Source: Pseudomonadota bacterium
GTDB taxonomy: Bacteria; Pseudomonadota; Alphaproteobacteria; Sphingomonadales; Sphingomonadaceae
Direction: 5' to 3'
Assembly: GCA_021849075.1 (NCBI GenBank)
Contig: JAJZTH010000013.1
Span: forward strand, 1-64,000
Length of the DNA: 64,000 nucleotides
The translations under genes were made by a program, and so were the position numbers. Below are positions 42,203 to 50,061 of the stretch, one piece after another (position 1 is the first letter of the stretch; every line of letters starts with the position of its first letter). Below the pieces are notes generated by a model. It was not told the origin of the DNA and did not search any database. It worked only from the letters and a program-made list of their open reading frames with translations.

Positions 42203-43086
42203 CGCAGGCCCCAGCGCTCCGCCGCATGACGCGACACCAGCCCCCGGCCGTCCAGATCGATCAGATGGGCCAGCACCGACCGCCCGGCCGCGCGATGCAA
42301 TCCGGGATCGACGCCCCGATACATTTCCGCCACCATGTCCGGGATCGCGCTTTCGCCATTGCGTTCGAGGAAGCGAAGTATCTGCCCCTCACGCTGCTTG
42401 CGATGCCCCATCATGCCGCGCACCAGACGCTGCGGATTTTCGATCGGCTCGCCATGGGCGGGATAATAAAGCACATCGTCACGATCGAGCAGCCGCTGCA
42501 TCGACGCCATATAGGCCGTCATGTCGCCATCGGGCGGCGAAATCACGCTGGTCGACCAGCCCATGACATGATCGCCGGTGAACAGCTTATTTTCTTCCGG
42601 CAGAGCGAAACAGAGATGGTTGGACGTATGGCCCGGCGTCGCGACCGCCTCCAGCGTCCAGCCCGGTCCCGTCACCCGATCGCCATCGCCCAGCACCCGA
42701 TCGGGACGATAGTCCGCATCGAAAGCGGCGTCGGCGCGGGGACCATCATCGTCCAGCGTCAGCGGCGCGCAGCCGATCACCGGCGCGCCGGTCAGAATGC
42801 TCAGCGGCCGGGCGGCGGGACTATGATCGCGATGGGTGTGGGTGCACAGGATCGCCACCACCGGCCGGCCGGCGATGCCGGCGGCCAGCGCGGTCAGATG
42901 CGCCGTCTCGTTCGGGCCGGGATCAATGATCGCAACGGCATCGACGCCCACCACATAGGTCTGCGTGCCCGTATAGGTGAAGGGCGACGGATTGGGCGCC
43001 AGCACGCGGGCAACCAGCGGGCTGAGCGGCATCAGGAGTCCGGTCGGCAGATCGGCCGGGTTAAAGGGCGGTGGCATAGGTCTCAT
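42199..43086 (-). CDS. MBL-fold metallo-hydrolase (LACTB2/glyoxalase-II-like), 295 aa
   Basis: The metal-binding motif THTHRDHS (HxHxDH), GHTSNHLCFAL and FTGDHVMGW define the metallo-beta-lactamase fold. A C-terminal winged-helix-like region (about 225-290: REGQILRFLERNGESAIPDMV, then LAHLIDLDGRGLVSRHAAE) matches the LACTB2 branch, members of which cleave RNA or thioesters. Start ATG 43086 or ATG 43077. An 11-base G run lies 30-40 bases upstream. It is coupled to the DUF4230 gene. Substrate unknown. Confidence 0.88.
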   Translation of the reverse strand: MRPMPPPFNPADLPTGLLMPLSPLVARVLAPNPSPFTYTGTQTYVVGVDAVAIIDPGPNETAHLTALAAGIAGRPVVAILCTHTHRDHSPAARPLSILTGAPVIGCAPLTLDDDGPRADAAFDADYRPDRVLGDGDRVTGPGWTLEAVATPGHTSNHLCFALPEENKLFTGDHVMGWSTSVISPPDGDMTAYMASMQRLLDRDDVLYYPAHGEPIENPQRLVRGMMGHRKQREGQILRFLERNGESAIPDMVAEMYRGVDPGLHRAAGRSVLAHLIDLDGRGLVSRHAAERWGLR

Positions 43087-43115
43087 GTGCCTATTTCGGG
43101 GCGAATTTCAAGGGC

Positions 43116-43126
43116 GGGGGGGGGGG
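43116..43126. other. Eleven-base poly-G tract upstream of MBL gene
   Basis: An uninterrupted run of 11 G within a 17-of-18 G context, about 30 bases before the MBL start codon and 17 bases before repeat copy C. Long homopolymers of this type slip during replication and are also weak points for assembly. Confidence 0.7.
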
Positions 43127-43142
43127 CGGGACGTCTGGAAAC

Positions 43143-43321
43143 GGCCAGACGCGGATGTTCCCCCTCCCGTAAACGGGAGGGGTTGATGGGAGTCACGCGC
43201 CTCCCATCAAGGGGGTGGGCTGGACGTTGCGCTGGCCCACCCCGCTGCGACTAAATTCGCTACGCTCATTAAGTCTCGCTACCCCTCCCGCGTGCGGGAG
43301 GGGAATGGCAGGAGTCCACCC
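43143..43321 (+). repeat. Modular multi-hairpin element, copy C (full length)
   Basis: All modules are present in order: GGCCAGACGCGGATGTTCC, CCCCTCCCGTAAACGGGAGG, TTGATGGGAG...CTCCCATCAA, GGGTGGGCTGGACGTTGCGC to GCCCACCC, the core GCGACTAAATTCGCTACGCT CATTAAG, and CCCTCCCGCGTGCGGGAGGG. It lies between the MBL gene and the end of the GGDEF-EAL gene. Confidence 0.85.
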
Positions 43322-43333
43322 GAAAGCTCACAA

Positions 43334-45019
43334 CTATCCTGCGTCTCGCGTCAGTCGTTGCGGCTGGCCGGCGAATTGCGCCAGATAATCCTGTTCGCCC
43401 GTCGGGCGGGCGAGGTGATAGCCCTGAAACAGGGTGCAGCCGATGACGCGCAGCACATCCATCTGCGCTTCATTCTCGATCCCCTCGACCACCACCTCCA
43501 TGCCCAGCCCCTGGATGAGGCCGACGACGGCCGAACAGATGGTGCGTGCTTCGGCCGAGGTAGCGATATCGCGTACCAGACTGCGGTCGATCTTCACCCG
43601 GTCGACGGGCAGTTCGCGCAGGCGCGACAGGTTGGAATAGCCGGTGCCGAAATCGTCTATGGCGATCCGCACGCCGTCCTGCCGCAGCGCGCGCAACTGA
43701 TCCAGCACGCGCGGGTCCATCTCCATCGCCAGCGATTCGGTGATTTCCAGTTCCAGCATGGCGGCCGGCGCAGCATGGGTGGCGATGCTGTGACGCAGGC
43801 GCAGGAAGAAGTCGGGCTGGCCCAGTTCCCGCGTCGAGATATTGACCGCGATCCGCTGGTCCACGCCCGCCTGCGCCCAGAGCGCGGCGGTGCGGCAGAC
43901 CCGGTCCATCACCCAGTCGCCCAGCGCGACGATGGCACCGCTTTCCTCCGCCACCGGCACGAAAGCCCCGGGCATGACGAGATCGCGTTCCGGGTGCGCC
44001 CAGCGCACCAGCGCTTCGGCGGTCGTGGCGCGGCCTGTGGCGACATCAATTTGCGGCTGGAATTCCAGCAGGAATTCATCCCTTTGCAGGCCAAGGAGCA
44101 ATTCGCGCTCCAGTTCGGCGCGATCTTCCGCCGCCAGCGCCAGTTCGTCCGTATAGATTTCCGCCCGGCCGCGCCCCTGATGCTTGGCATGATACATGGC
44201 GATATCGGCGGCGCGCAGCAGGTCGACCAGCGTCGCGCCATGATCGGGATGGCAGGCAATGCCGATCGACGCGCCCAATTCCACCTGCTGGCTGCCCAGA
44301 TCGAAGCGTTCGCCCAGCGCGAACTGGATGGCCCGCGCGATCCGCTGCGCCGCCGCCCGGCCCGATAAATGGGGGAAGAACATGGTGAATTCGTCACCCG
44401 CCAGCCGGCCGACCACGGCGTCGCCGCTGCCGGCGCTGACCTGCGCCATCACGACTTCGCGCAGACGCCCAGCCACGCGCGCCAGCAACTGGTCGCCCGC
44501 GGCATGGCCCAGCGTGTCATTCACCGCCTTGAACCCGTCCAGATCGATGAAGAAGAGCGCGGCGATGCCATTATCCTCCCGCTCCGCCAGCAGCCTTTCC
44601 ACCTGCCGGCAAAAGCTGGTGCGATTGGCGAGGCCGGTAATCTGGTCGAACAGGGCCAGCGTCTGCACATGGTCCAGATTGGTGCGGACCTGGCTGAAGA
44701 GGCTTTCCATCGCCACCGACAGGTCGGGCAGTTCCTGACGGATATCGGGCGAGACGGCTGACTGGAGATCGCCATGGGCGGCGGACAGCAGCCGTTCGGT
44801 CGCGGCGTCAATGGCGGTAGCGGTCGTGGCGATCGAACGGCGCGCCGACGCCCAGCTCATCGTGCCGCACAATATGGCGATGATCAGCGATCGGCCGATT
44901 TGCAGCACATCATCCTGCGGACCCGCGCTATAGCCCAGCACCAGCGACAGGATGAAGACCAGCGCCCCCGCGGCGCAGGCAAAGGCAGTGGCGCGGCTTT
45001 TCAACGTCACGCCCTGCAT
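43334..45019 (-). CDS. Membrane GGDEF-EAL cyclic-di-GMP protein, 561 aa
   Basis: Two N-terminal membrane helices (about 10-30 and 43-60) precede a GGDEF domain (about 125-285) and an EAL domain (about 300-550). The cyclase motif reads AGDEF (207-211), an Ala-for-Gly variant that can still be active. The phosphodiesterase residues look intact: EALVRW (335-340), ITE (426-428), DDFGTGYSN (455-463), VKIDRS and VVEGIEN. It may therefore mainly degrade c-di-GMP. ATG 45019 has GAAGAG upstream. There is no PAS or other sensor, so input likely comes through the membrane part. Confidence 0.92.
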   Translation of the reverse strand: MQGVTLKSRATAFACAAGALVFILSLVLGYSAGPQDDVLQIGRSLIIAILCGTMSWASARRSIATTATAIDAATERLLSAAHGDLQSAVSPDIRQELPDLSVAMESLFSQVRTNLDHVQTLALFDQITGLANRTSFCRQVERLLAEREDNGIAALFFIDLDGFKAVNDTLGHAAGDQLLARVAGRLREVVMAQVSAGSGDAVVGRLAGDEFTMFFPHLSGRAAAQRIARAIQFALGERFDLGSQQVELGASIGIACHPDHGATLVDLLRAADIAMYHAKHQGRGRAEIYTDELALAAEDRAELERELLLGLQRDEFLLEFQPQIDVATGRATTAEALVRWAHPERDLVMPGAFVPVAEESGAIVALGDWVMDRVCRTAALWAQAGVDQRIAVNISTRELGQPDFFLRLRHSIATHAAPAAMLELEITESLAMEMDPRVLDQLRALRQDGVRIAIDDFGTGYSNLSRLRELPVDRVKIDRSLVRDIATSAEARTICSAVVGLIQGLGMEVVVEGIENEAQMDVLRVIGCTLFQGYHLARPTGEQDYLAQFAGQPQRLTRDAG

Positions 45020-45122
45020 CTGCGTCTCTTCGCCCCCCGCTAACCGATCCGATCGACCCTCGATCAAACGGGTATGAAGCGCGGTGGTTAAGAAAAGGTC
45101 AGCGCGGCGAGCAAAAAGGGCG

Positions 45123-45668
45123 TCATTTTTTGCGGCGCAAAATCAGGTAGAGCGCGCCGTCGCCACCATGGCGCGGATGGGCGATGCGCACGCTGGCGAT
45201 GCGATCGGCATAGGGGCTGGTTTCGAGCCAGTGACCAATCTCTCCCCGGATCGCGCCACGCCGCGCCTCCCCACCATTTCGGACAGTTTTTGGCGGTTTT
45301 CCGGTCACGACCAGCAGCACGCGGGCGTCGCGCGACAGGGCCTGCGCCAGCGCCTGATCAAGGCGCGCATGCGCCATGGCGAGCGTATGACCATGCAGGT
45401 CGATGCTCATGTCGGGGGTGATCGTGCCGCTACGGATACGCCGTTCCCACCCATTGTCGAGCATGGCGGCGGGGGTTCTGGACGGCGGCGCGACAATCGG
45501 GCGCTGGGGTGTAGCCGTTAACCCTGTTTTGGCGACGAGCGGTTCCGGCCGGTCGATCGCGGCGACGGGCTGCGGGGCCGATCGCACGCCGGGACGGATC
45601 GGCCGGACGCTACGGATCAGGGCGTTCCACAGCGCCTCTTCGTCCTGGGACAGCCGCCGACGAACCAT
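45123..45668 (-). CDS. Smr/MutS2-C domain protein, 181 aa
   Basis: A C-terminal Smr domain (about 88-180) with IDLHGHTLAMAHARLDQAL and VTGKPP-type motifs follows a basic, Pro-rich N-terminal region. Smr domains are DNA or RNA nicking or binding modules; small Smr proteins in bacteria act on stalled ribosome mRNA in some species. It starts three bases after mltA ends, so the two are almost certainly co-expressed. The cluster timA-mltA-smr next to secB is a standard alphaproteobacterial arrangement. Confidence 0.9.
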   Translation of the reverse strand: MVRRRLSQDEEALWNALIRSVRPIRPGVRSAPQPVAAIDRPEPLVAKTGLTATPQRPIVAPPSRTPAAMLDNGWERRIRSGTITPDMSIDLHGHTLAMAHARLDQALAQALSRDARVLLVVTGKPPKTVRNGGEARRGAIRGEIGHWLETSPYADRIASVRIAHPRHGGDGALYLILRRKK

Positions 45669-45671
45669 GGA

Positions 45672-46919
45672 TCAGGGTCTGGCGAGGCGCGCCGCCGATC
45701 CGATCGGCAGCAGGATGAGCGCGCTGCCCCGCGCCGACATGCCGCCGGCAATGCCGCGCGCCCGCGCGCCTGCACCCCAGAAACTGTCGAAGCGATTGGC
45801 CCCCTTGATCGCGCCGCCGGTATCCTGCGCAATCCAGATGCCATTGGGTTCGCTGCGGTCGAGCGACAGCAGAACAGGCGCGCCCAGCGGGATGAATTTC
45901 GGGTCAGCCGCAACGGTCGCTTCGGGCGTCACCGGCACGCCCAGCGCGCCCAGCGGTCCCGCGCCGGTCAGTTCGCGGAAGAAGACGAAGCTCTTATTCT
46001 CGTTCATGATCGCTGCGCCCTCGACCGGGTGGGCGCGCAGATATTGCATGATGTCCTGCATCGACCCGGCCTGGATCAGGCCGCGATCCTTCATCAGTTT
46101 GCCGATGCCGGTATAGTCGCGCCCATTCTGCCCATCATAGCCGATGCGCATAACGCCGCCGTCGGGCAGATTGAGCCGGCCGCTGCCCTGCACCTGCAGA
46201 AAGAAGAATTCGACCGGATCGGCCGCCCAGGCCAGTTCCAGTCCGCGCCCGGCGAGCGATCCGCCGACGATCTGGCTGCGATCGTCATAGGGGACGAATT
46301 TGCTGCCATTCACCTTGCCACGGATCGACTTGCCCTTCAGACTGTCGTTGAACTGGCCAAGGTCCACATCGATCAGATCGGTCGGGCGGCGATAGATGGG
46401 GACTTCATAGCCCGGCTGACGGGTGCGCGACCCGCCGATTTCCGGTTCATAATAGCCGGTGACGAAAGCGCCGCCATCGCCCACCTGCACCGCTTCGAAA
46501 TAGCGGGAGAAAAATTCGCTGGCCGACGCTTCAGGCCAGCTGGATGCGGCGGCGCAGCTGTTGTTCCAGTCGGACCCGCGCGTCAGGCCGCTCTGGTCGG
46601 CACGGCGCATGAGCGTGGGGCAGGACAGACGAAATGCCTGCAGCGCCAGCCGCGCACGCTCGCCCGAGGGGATCAGGCTGGCAATGTCAGGGCCTTTGGT
46701 GACACCCAGACCCGCGGCCGTCGTCTGGTCCAGCGCCGGCTCGGCCGGCACCTCCACAGGCAGGGTGGGACGCGGAGTCGCGGGCGTGGGCCGGGTGGCC
46801 GTGTCCCCCGAAGGCGCAGGGCGTGTAGGCGCAGGACCACCCTGCGGAATGACGCCACCCGCGCAGGCCGACAGCATTAGCGCCGTCAGTAGCGCAGCCC
46901 CCGTTTGACGACGCATCAT
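45672..46919 (-). CDS. mltA: Membrane-bound lytic murein transglycosylase A, about 415 aa
   Basis: Lipoprotein that cleaves the glycan strands of murein to 1,6-anhydro ends. The lipobox is ALMLSAC; a Pro/Thr-rich linker follows, then the MltA domain (FFSRYFEAVQVGDGGAFVTGYYEPEIGGS) and the C-terminal 3D domain with the catalytic Asp (AQDTGGAIKGANRFDSFWG). ATG 46919 (or 46916) fits a normal lipoprotein signal. An in-frame GTG at 46943 that overlaps the timA stop (GTGA) would add eight residues. It is coupled to smr downstream. Confidence 0.93.
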   Translation of the reverse strand: MMRRQTGAALLTALMLSACAGGVIPQGGPAPTRPAPSGDTATRPTPATPRPTLPVEVPAEPALDQTTAAGLGVTKGPDIASLIPSGERARLALQAFRLSCPTLMRRADQSGLTRGSDWNNSCAAASSWPEASASEFFSRYFEAVQVGDGGAFVTGYYEPEIGGSRTRQPGYEVPIYRRPTDLIDVDLGQFNDSLKGKSIRGKVNGSKFVPYDDRSQIVGGSLAGRGLELAWAADPVEFFFLQVQGSGRLNLPDGGVMRIGYDGQNGRDYTGIGKLMKDRGLIQAGSMQDIMQYLRAHPVEGAAIMNENKSFVFFRELTGAGPLGALGVPVTPEATVAADPKFIPLGAPVLLSLDRSEPNGIWIAQDTGGAIKGANRFDSFWGAGARARGIAGGMSARGSALILLPIGSAARLARP

Positions 46920-46939
46920 GCCGCCGATCAAGCCCGGAA

Positions 46940-47593
46940 TCACGCTTCGTCGGTTTCGCTGAGCTTCCAGTTCGGGTCCGCGCTGCGAATGTCGCGGGTG
47001 AAGGTCCAGATGTCCTTCGTGCCGATCGCATCGGTCAGCGACCCGGCGATGACATTGCCGTCCTTGTCGCGGGTGACGGCGGCGATATCGGCTTCGAAAC
47101 GCAGCGCGATTTCAGCGATGCGGCCGTTGACGGAGGCTTCGATGATCTGCGCCTTGTCGATGCGGACCAGACGATTGTCGAGTACATGGCCATCGGCTTC
47201 GCGCGCGGCAATGGCTTCTTCGAACGAGCCGAGAACATCGGCATCGCACAGCCAGGCCAATTCGTCGCGATCACCGCGCCAGAAAGCTTCCAGCACCATC
47301 TTGTACGCGCTCTTCGCGCCATCCACGAATTGGGGCACGTCAAAGCTGCGATCGGCCGCGATCAGCGCGCGCACGCCGGTTTCGGCACCCGGCGCGATCA
47401 GACCTTCGGCCAGACGAACCGAATCGCCGCTATTCTGCGCCACGGGGCCGGGCTGCAGCACCGTCACCTTGGCGCGTTCATCGGCAGGGCGCAGCGCAGG
47501 CTCCTGTTCATGGCCGGTGCGCTTGCCCAGCACGGAATAGAGCCGCAGCGCCAGAAAGCCGGCGATCATGGCGAGGATGACGATCACATACAC
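46940..47593 (-). CDS. timA: Tim44-domain protein TimA, 217 aa
   Basis: An N-terminal membrane helix (VIVILAMIAGFLALRLY) is followed by a charged linker and a Tim44-like domain (about 85-215: FVDGAKSAYKMVLEAFWRGDRDELAWLC, then GNVIAGSLTDAIGTKDIWTFTRD). This is the alphaproteobacterial relative of mitochondrial Tim44 and appears beside secB in many genomes; its bacterial role is thought to be at the inner membrane but is not settled. The start is GTG 47593. It leads the timA-mltA-smr operon and is divergent from secB. Confidence 0.9.
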   Translation of the reverse strand: MYVIVILAMIAGFLALRLYSVLGKRTGHEQEPALRPADERAKVTVLQPGPVAQNSGDSVRLAEGLIAPGAETGVRALIAADRSFDVPQFVDGAKSAYKMVLEAFWRGDRDELAWLCDADVLGSFEEAIAAREADGHVLDNRLVRIDKAQIIEASVNGRIAEIALRFEADIAAVTRDKDGNVIAGSLTDAIGTKDIWTFTRDIRSADPNWKLSETDEA

Positions 47594-47824
47594 GGAAAGC
47601 TATACCCTTTGCGTGGGAACAATGTTCCGGCCAACATAGGCATGTTTGCGCATAACTTCAAATAGCGGCTTATCCTGCATTTGTCCCTGATCGACCCAAG
47701 CCCTGCGCCGCTCCTGCCCCATGGCCCTGCGCCATTGCCCTGCCCTTTTGGCCCTGCTAAGCGCGCGGGTCAGCATGTCCGGGGCTTTCCGCCGCCGGAC
47801 CGGATGGAAAGTCAAGGGAAGAGC

Positions 47825-48325
47825 ATGGCCGACGAAGCGGATCACATCACCACCAATCTGGGCAATGGCGCCGACACCGGCCCGCAGATCGCGCTGATCA
47901 GCCAATATGTGAAGGACCTGTCGTTCGAAAACCCGAACGCCCCGGCCGTGTATCAGTGGCAGGACCAGCCGCAGATCGACGTCCAGTTCAACATCGGCGC
48001 CGAACGGGTTGCCGACGAAGTGCTGGAAATCGCGCTGAAGATCGAAGTGAAGGCGGTCGCGCCGCAGGGCACCGCCTTTGCCGTGGAACTGCTCTATGCC
48101 GCACTGTTCGGCATGCGCAACGTGCCCGAAGACCAGGTCCAGCCCTTCATGCTGGCCGAAGCGCCGCGCCTGATCTTCCCCTTCGCCCGCCGCGTGCTGG
48201 CCGACGCCATCCGCGACGGCGGCTTCCCGCCGCTGCTGCTCGATCCGATCGATTTTGGCGCGCTGTACCTGCAACAGGCGCAGCAGATGGAAGTGACGTC
48301 GGGCGAGCCGGCCGGCCACGCCTGA
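47825..48325 (+). CDS. secB: Protein-export chaperone SecB, 166 aa
   Basis: Holds precursor proteins unfolded and delivers them to SecA. The family core is clear: ALISQYVKDLSFENPNAP near residue 24, FNIGAERVADEVLEIALKIEVKA, and the C-terminal LIFPFARRVLADAIRDGGFPPLLLDPIDF. The length is slightly above E. coli SecB owing to an acidic N-terminus. AAGGGAAG lies seven bases before ATG 47825. It is divergent from timA with 231 bases between; that gap contains a perfect GGAACA-A-TGTTCC dyad at 47616-47628. Confidence 0.96.
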   Translation: MADEADHITTNLGNGADTGPQIALISQYVKDLSFENPNAPAVYQWQDQPQIDVQFNIGAERVADEVLEIALKIEVKAVAPQGTAFAVELLYAALFGMRNVPEDQVQPFMLAEAPRLIFPFARRVLADAIRDGGFPPLLLDPIDFGALYLQQAQQMEVTSGEPAGHA

Positions 48326-48345
48326 TTTAAGGATGTTCTCTCCCT

Positions 48346-48450
48346 CCGTTCGCTCTGTTCAGGCTAGACACTTGTCTAGCCTGAATGTCGAAGGGCTGTC
48401 CTTTTCTTCCATAGAGAAGTGCGGGGCTTCGACAGGCTCAGCCCGAACGG
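48346..48450. repeat. Paired REP-like elements with perfect inner hairpin, upstream of murJ
   Basis: CCGTTCGCTCTG at 48346 and GGCTTCGACAGGCTCAGCCC at about 48424 face each other. Between them a perfect 13-base inverted repeat (TTCAGGCTAGACA at 48358-48370; TGTCTAGCCTGAA at 48373-48385) has a two-base spacer. The right-hand copy ends 16 bases before the murJ start codon. Confidence 0.85.
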
Positions 48451-48466
48451 AATGGGGGTTCGTCAT

Positions 48467-50041
48467 ATGAAACTCGTCCGCGCCCTTGGCTCCGTTGGCG
48501 GGCTTACCCTCGCCAGCCGGGTGCTGGCGCTGGTGCGCGATTCGCTGGCGGCGCGCTATGTCGGCGCGGGCTTTGCGTCGGACGCCTTCAATGGCGTCGC
48601 CTTCCGCCTGCCCAACATGTTCCGCGCCCTCTTTGCCGAGGGCGCCTTTTCCGCCGCCTTCATCCCGCTGTTCAACAAGAAGGCGGCGGGCGACGGCGGA
48701 TTGCCGGCGGGTTATGACTTTGCCGAGCGCGCGCTGGCGGTGCTGCTGCCGGTGCTGATCCTATTCACCGCCGTCCTGATCGCCGCCGCCTGGCCGATCA
48801 CCTGGGCGCTGTCGGGCGGATTTTCGCGGCAGAACCCCACGGCCGAGCAATTCGCCTTCGCCGTGACGCTGTCGCGCATCACCATTCCCTATCTGGCGCT
48901 GATCAGCCTTGCTTCGCTGCTGGGCGGAATTCTCAACTCGCTCGACAAATTCTGGGTCAACGCCGCCGCACCGATCTTGCTGAACGTCGCGATGATCGCG
49001 GGGCTGTGGCTGTTCCACGGCGCGGACGAATATGAAACGGCGCGGGTACAGGCCATGTCGGTGACGATCGGCGGCGCATTGCAGCTGCTGTGGCTGATCT
49101 GGGCCTGCCGGCGCGCCGGCGTGTCGATGAAGCTAAAGCGCCCGCGCCTAGACAAGGATGTGCGCGAATTGCTGCGCCTGATCATCCCCGCCGCCGCCGG
49201 GGCTGGCGCATCGCAGATCAACCTGCTGATTTCCACTGCTCTGTCGGGCTGGCTGCTGGCCTCCGGCTCCATCACCTATATTTATTATGCCGACCGGCTG
49301 AACCAGCTGCCGTTGGGGCTGATCGGCATCGGGCTTGGCACCATTCTCCTCCCCACCATTTCGCGCATGCTCTCAAAGGGGCAGGACGCCGAAGCGATGG
49401 AGACGCAGAATCGCGGTATCGAGCTGGCGCTGTTCCTCACTTTGCCCGCGACCGTCGCCTTCCTGACCGTGGCGGAGCCGATCGTGCGCGGCCTATTCCA
49501 ATATGGTCGCTTCACGCCTGATGACGCAATGCGGTGCGGCTGGGCGCTGTCCGCCTTCTCGATCGGCCTGCCCAGCTATGTGCTGGTGAAGGTGCTGACG
49601 CCGGGCTATTATGCGCGCGGCGACACGAAGACGCCGGTGCGCTATGCGATGCTGTCCATCGTCATCAATATCGTCGGCAATCTGGCGATGATCCCGACCT
49701 TGGGCCATATCGGCCCGCCGTTGGCGACGGCTTTGTCCTCCACCGTCAATGTCGCCATGCTCTATACGACGTTGGTGAAGCGCGGCCATTTCGCCGCCGA
49801 CGCCGGGCTGCGTCGCCGCATCCCACGCCTGGCGCTGGCTGCGGCGGTGATGGGCGGGGCATTATGGGCGGGCGAAGGGCTGCTTGATCCCTGGCTGACC
49901 GGGGCGATGCTGCAACGCTATGTGGCGCTGGCGGTGCTGGTGGGTGCAGGCGTGGCGCTTTACGGGCTGGCGTCCGTCGTCACGGGGGCCTATCGGCTGT
50001 CCGACATCAAGGCGCTGATGCGCCGCAAAAGTGCAACCTGA
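48467..50041 (+). CDS. murJ: Lipid II flippase MurJ, 524 aa
   Basis: Essential inner-membrane flippase that moves lipid-linked murein precursors to the periplasm. It shows the MOP-superfamily pattern of about 14 helices and typical MurJ blocks: GLTLASRVLALVRDSLAARYVGAG, FRLPNMFRALFAEGAFSAAFIPLF (TM2) and SPQTFVLVKVLTPGYYAR-like LPSYVLVKVLTPGYYARGDTKTP. ATG 48467 follows a G-rich ribosome site. The message leader consists largely of the REP-like pair. It is followed 20 bases later by trpS, a common partner. Confidence 0.95.
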   Translation: MKLVRALGSVGGLTLASRVLALVRDSLAARYVGAGFASDAFNGVAFRLPNMFRALFAEGAFSAAFIPLFNKKAAGDGGLPAGYDFAERALAVLLPVLILFTAVLIAAAWPITWALSGGFSRQNPTAEQFAFAVTLSRITIPYLALISLASLLGGILNSLDKFWVNAAAPILLNVAMIAGLWLFHGADEYETARVQAMSVTIGGALQLLWLIWACRRAGVSMKLKRPRLDKDVRELLRLIIPAAAGAGASQINLLISTALSGWLLASGSITYIYYADRLNQLPLGLIGIGLGTILLPTISRMLSKGQDAEAMETQNRGIELALFLTLPATVAFLTVAEPIVRGLFQYGRFTPDDAMRCGWALSAFSIGLPSYVLVKVLTPGYYARGDTKTPVRYAMLSIVINIVGNLAMIPTLGHIGPPLATALSSTVNVAMLYTTLVKRGHFAADAGLRRRIPRLALAAAVMGGALWAGEGLLDPWLTGAMLQRYVALAVLVGAGVALYGLASVVTGAYRLSDIKALMRRKSAT

Positions 50042-50061
50042 AGAGAAGAACGGATCTAGTA

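Noticed and set aside
47616-47628. GGAACA-A-TGTTCC palindrome as a LexA site
   Set aside because: The alphaproteobacterial LexA site is a GTTC direct repeat with seven-base spacing, and secB/timA are not SOS genes. Left as an unexplained dyad.
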